Assembly: GCA_002702205.1 (NCBI GenBank)
Contig: NZYP01000001.1
Coordinates: 1 to 9,270 of the forward strand
Direction of reading: 5' to 3'
Source of the DNA: Flammeovirgaceae bacterium
GTDB lineage: Bacteria; Bacteroidota; Bacteroidia; Cytophagales; MED-G16
DNA: 9,270 nucleotides
The notes beneath the pieces were generated by a model, which searched no databases, had not been told where the DNA came from, and saw only the letters and a list, made by a program, of their open reading frames with translations. Each line of letters begins with the position of its first letter. The stretch's first letter is position 1. Both the position numbers and the translations under genes were made by a program. Shown here one piece after another: positions 7,565 to 9,270 of the stretch.

Positions 7565-8709
7565 TACATCTTAATATTTGACTTTCGGAGTATTTCCTGA
7601 GCATCTGGAAATTTATTAAAATGCCATTTACCCTTGACAGTACCATTCCTCATAAGAAAAAAACCAGGATTTGACCTTATCATAGTCTTAAGGACAGTAG
7701 CATCACCGTAAGCAATATTAATTTTAATATCATTTTTAGTAATAAAATTCTTGAAAGAATTAGGATTACTTGATGTTAGAAATATTGGTTCAACCCAAAA
7801 ACTGATATTGGAAATCAAAATTTTTAATTTATTAATGAATTCTTTTTCATTTTTTCCTGAAATTCCAATTTTATCAATATCATGAACAATAATGAATAAC
7901 TTATTTCCAAGAAAGCTTTCTTTTGTTAAGTCTTTATCTTCATTCCAAATACTGTAATCGGTTATTTTTGGTTCGGCCTCAGGGTTTAATAATTTAATTT
8001 CTTTGAAGACATAACTTTCGTCATTAGGGTAACTTTCAAATTCATAAGTTATACCATTTTTCTCCATAATATAGCTGTATTTTAATTCATCACTTGGTTC
8101 CATTAAATCTGGAATGTAATTACCAACTTTATATGCTCTAAAATCTATGAAAGGAAGAAAATTAATTGCTGAGTAACTCACTATTAAGCAAATAGAAGTA
8201 ATAAAAATAAGTAAACCGTTTCTGAAGTTATTATCATCAAATATCTTAATATAAAAAAACCCAGTCTTGTCCTTAAACCTCGTATATAAAACATAAATTA
8301 TCAATGAGAAAGTCAGAAGAATAATATCTTTATAAAAAGATTCCCATGGAGTAAGTTTAATTGCATCACCAAAGCATCCACAGTCTGTTACCTTATTGAA
8401 GTAAGCAGAATAAAAAGTTAAAAAAGTAAAAAAAAGAATGAGTCCTAAAGTGAGACTCGAGACAATTTTCATCTTATAATTCATAAGCAGAGCAAAACCT
8501 ATTATAATTTCAAGACAACACAAGAAGACAGATATGAATAATGCGAAAGGAACTAATAACTCAAATAATGAAGTAAAGTCAGAACTAAATACTTGGAAGT
8601 ATTCTTCCAGCTTAATCTGAGTTCCAACAGGATCATTTATTTTTATAGCTCCTGAAAAAATAAATAATGATCCTACAAAATATCTTGATAATGTGTAAAG
8701 TATTTTCAT
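7564..8709 (-). CDS. BT_3928-family DoxX-like membrane protein with thioredoxin-like tail
   Basis: A 381-residue inner-membrane protein. The N-terminal part (about 1-145) is a DoxX/MauE-like four-helix membrane domain, with helices near 5-22, 48-75, 80-103 and 127-145. It carries the 'DCGCFGD' loop (C110, C112) between helices 3 and 4, typical of the family. A fifth hydrophobic segment lies at 164-186. The C-terminal domain (about 240-375) looks thioredoxin-like but has no CxxC active site; it contains 'ATVLKTMIRSNPGFFLM' (337-353), which I recognise from Bacteroidota BT_3928 proteins. The family's function is unknown; DoxX/MauE relatives point to redox or thiol chemistry at the membrane. The gene overlaps the DUF1599 gene by 4 bases (ATGA) and aroK by 1 base. 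The DUF1599–BT_3928 pairing is a conserved Bacteroidota arrangement. Confidence 0.87.
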   Translation of the reverse strand: MKILYTLSRYFVGSLFIFSGAIKINDPVGTQIKLEEYFQVFSSDFTSLFELLVPFALFISVFLCCLEIIIGFALLMNYKMKIVSSLTLGLILFFTFLTFYSAYFNKVTDCGCFGDAIKLTPWESFYKDIILLTFSLIIYVLYTRFKDKTGFFYIKIFDDNNFRNGLLIFITSICLIVSYSAINFLPFIDFRAYKVGNYIPDLMEPSDELKYSYIMEKNGITYEFESYPNDESYVFKEIKLLNPEAEPKITDYSIWNEDKDLTKESFLGNKLFIIVHDIDKIGISGKNEKEFINKLKILISNISFWVEPIFLTSSNPNSFKNFITKNDIKINIAYGDATVLKTMIRSNPGFFLMRNGTVKGKWHFNKFPDAQEILRKSNIKM

Positions 8710-9251
8710 TTTTTGAAAATTAGTAATTTAATTAAACAAAAGACGGAGTAATTAACTATATCTTGATAATTAGCTTTTACTCCTTCAGAAATTAAAGTTT
8801 TTCCTTCATTACTCTCAATTTGTTTTGTTCTGTAAAGTTTCATTAATATTATATCAGTCATAGAACTTATCCTCATCTCTTTCCAGGCCTCATCATAATC
8901 ATGGTTTTTATTTTCTAATAGATCCATAATTTCATTTGAGTACTTATCATATAGTTTTTCAAGCTCTTTAATATCTATCTCTATATCCTTTCCAGTATAC
9001 TCTAATTGAATAATTGCAATTACACAATAATTAATTATTCCTATAAACTCATCCTCAATATTCTCATTAACTTTCATCTTATTTTTTTCTTGAATTGATC
9101 TAATTCTTTGGGCTTTGATAAATATCTGATCAGTGAGGGAGGTAACTCTTAAAATTCTCCAGGCTGAACCATAATCCTTGGATTTTTTTAAATAGATATC
9201 TTTACATATTTCTATTATTTTTTTATAGTTTTCTCTAGTACTTGTCTTCAA
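8706..9251 (-). CDS. DUF1599 domain protein with two tandem copies
   Basis: A 181-residue, probably cytoplasmic, mainly helical protein of the DUF1599 family (PF07659; as I recall, also linked to nucleotide-modification-associated domains). It is an internal duplication. Copy 1 (about 8-86) has KDYGSAWR at 25-32, TSLTD at 37-41, K46/R49 and NY at 74-75. Copy 2 (about 103-178) has HDYDEAWK at 117-124, SSMTD at 129-133, K138/R141 and NY at 167-168. The conserved Asp, Tyr, Trp, Lys and Arg pattern suggests a shared binding or catalytic site, but no activity is established. The start is TTG at 9251: an in-frame stop lies immediately upstream, the next Met is at residue 59, and family members begin at a similar point. 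It is the first visible gene of the minus-strand operon; only 19 bases of upstream sequence remain, so its promoter cannot be judged. Confidence 0.88.
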   Translation of the reverse strand: MKTSTRENYKKIIEICKDIYLKKSKDYGSAWRILRVTSLTDQIFIKAQRIRSIQEKNKMKVNENIEDEFIGIINYCVIAIIQLEYTGKDIEIDIKELEKLYDKYSNEIMDLLENKNHDYDEAWKEMRISSMTDIILMKLYRTKQIESNEGKTLISEGVKANYQDIVNYSVFCLIKLLIFKK

Positions 9252-9270
9252 TTAATTATTATTTTATCAA

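Noticed and set aside
7356..7574. Open frame on the + strand opposite aroK
   Set aside because: It is antisense to the conserved P-loop and shikimate-binding region; the hydrophobic product is a by-product of AT-rich codons.

Overview
The window looks like a piece of chromosome from an AT-rich member of the Bacteroidota, most likely the Flavobacteriia. The evidence is the 23S rRNA 3' end, a FadL/OmpP1-type barrel with the Bacteroidota N-terminal pattern, the DUF1599–BT_3928 gene pair typical of that phylum, the archaeal/eukaryote-type ProRS, and AT-rich translation starts without Shine-Dalgarno sequences. The genus cannot be named from these features.

Layout. Bases 1-377 are the end of a ribosomal RNA operon on the + strand: the 23S 3' end, a short spacer, a complete 5S gene and a strong intrinsic terminator. 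A compact M24 metallopeptidase gene (393-1076, +) starts 15 bases after the terminator T-tract. Facing it is a tight minus-strand run proS > nfeD > floA (4073 down to 1102) with gaps of 5-6 bases. It encodes prolyl-tRNA synthetase, a short NfeD-like membrane protein and the flotillin-like protein FloA. NfeD and FloA families usually act together in membrane organisation.

A 104-base AT-rich gap (4074-4177) separates proS from a divergent + strand pair. The first gene encodes an exported low-complexity protein with a Ser/Arg-rich and then Gly/Ser-rich tail (4178-5509, function unknown). The second, 18 bases later in the same frame, encodes a FadL/OmpP1-like outer-membrane barrel (5528-7090).

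The right side is a second minus-strand operon, transcribed from 9251 toward 7067: a duplicated DUF1599 protein, a BT_3928-family DoxX-like membrane protein with a thioredoxin-like tail, and shikimate kinase (aroK). These genes overlap by 4 and 1 bases, so they are probably translationally coupled. aroK meets the barrel gene tail to tail with a 24-base overlap.

Most of the window is ordinary housekeeping and envelope content. I see no mobile element, CRISPR array, tRNA, defence system or biosynthetic cluster. The least explained items are the exported Gly/Ser/Arg-rich protein paired with the barrel, the DUF1599/BT_3928 pair, and how the M24 gene is transcribed so close behind a terminator.
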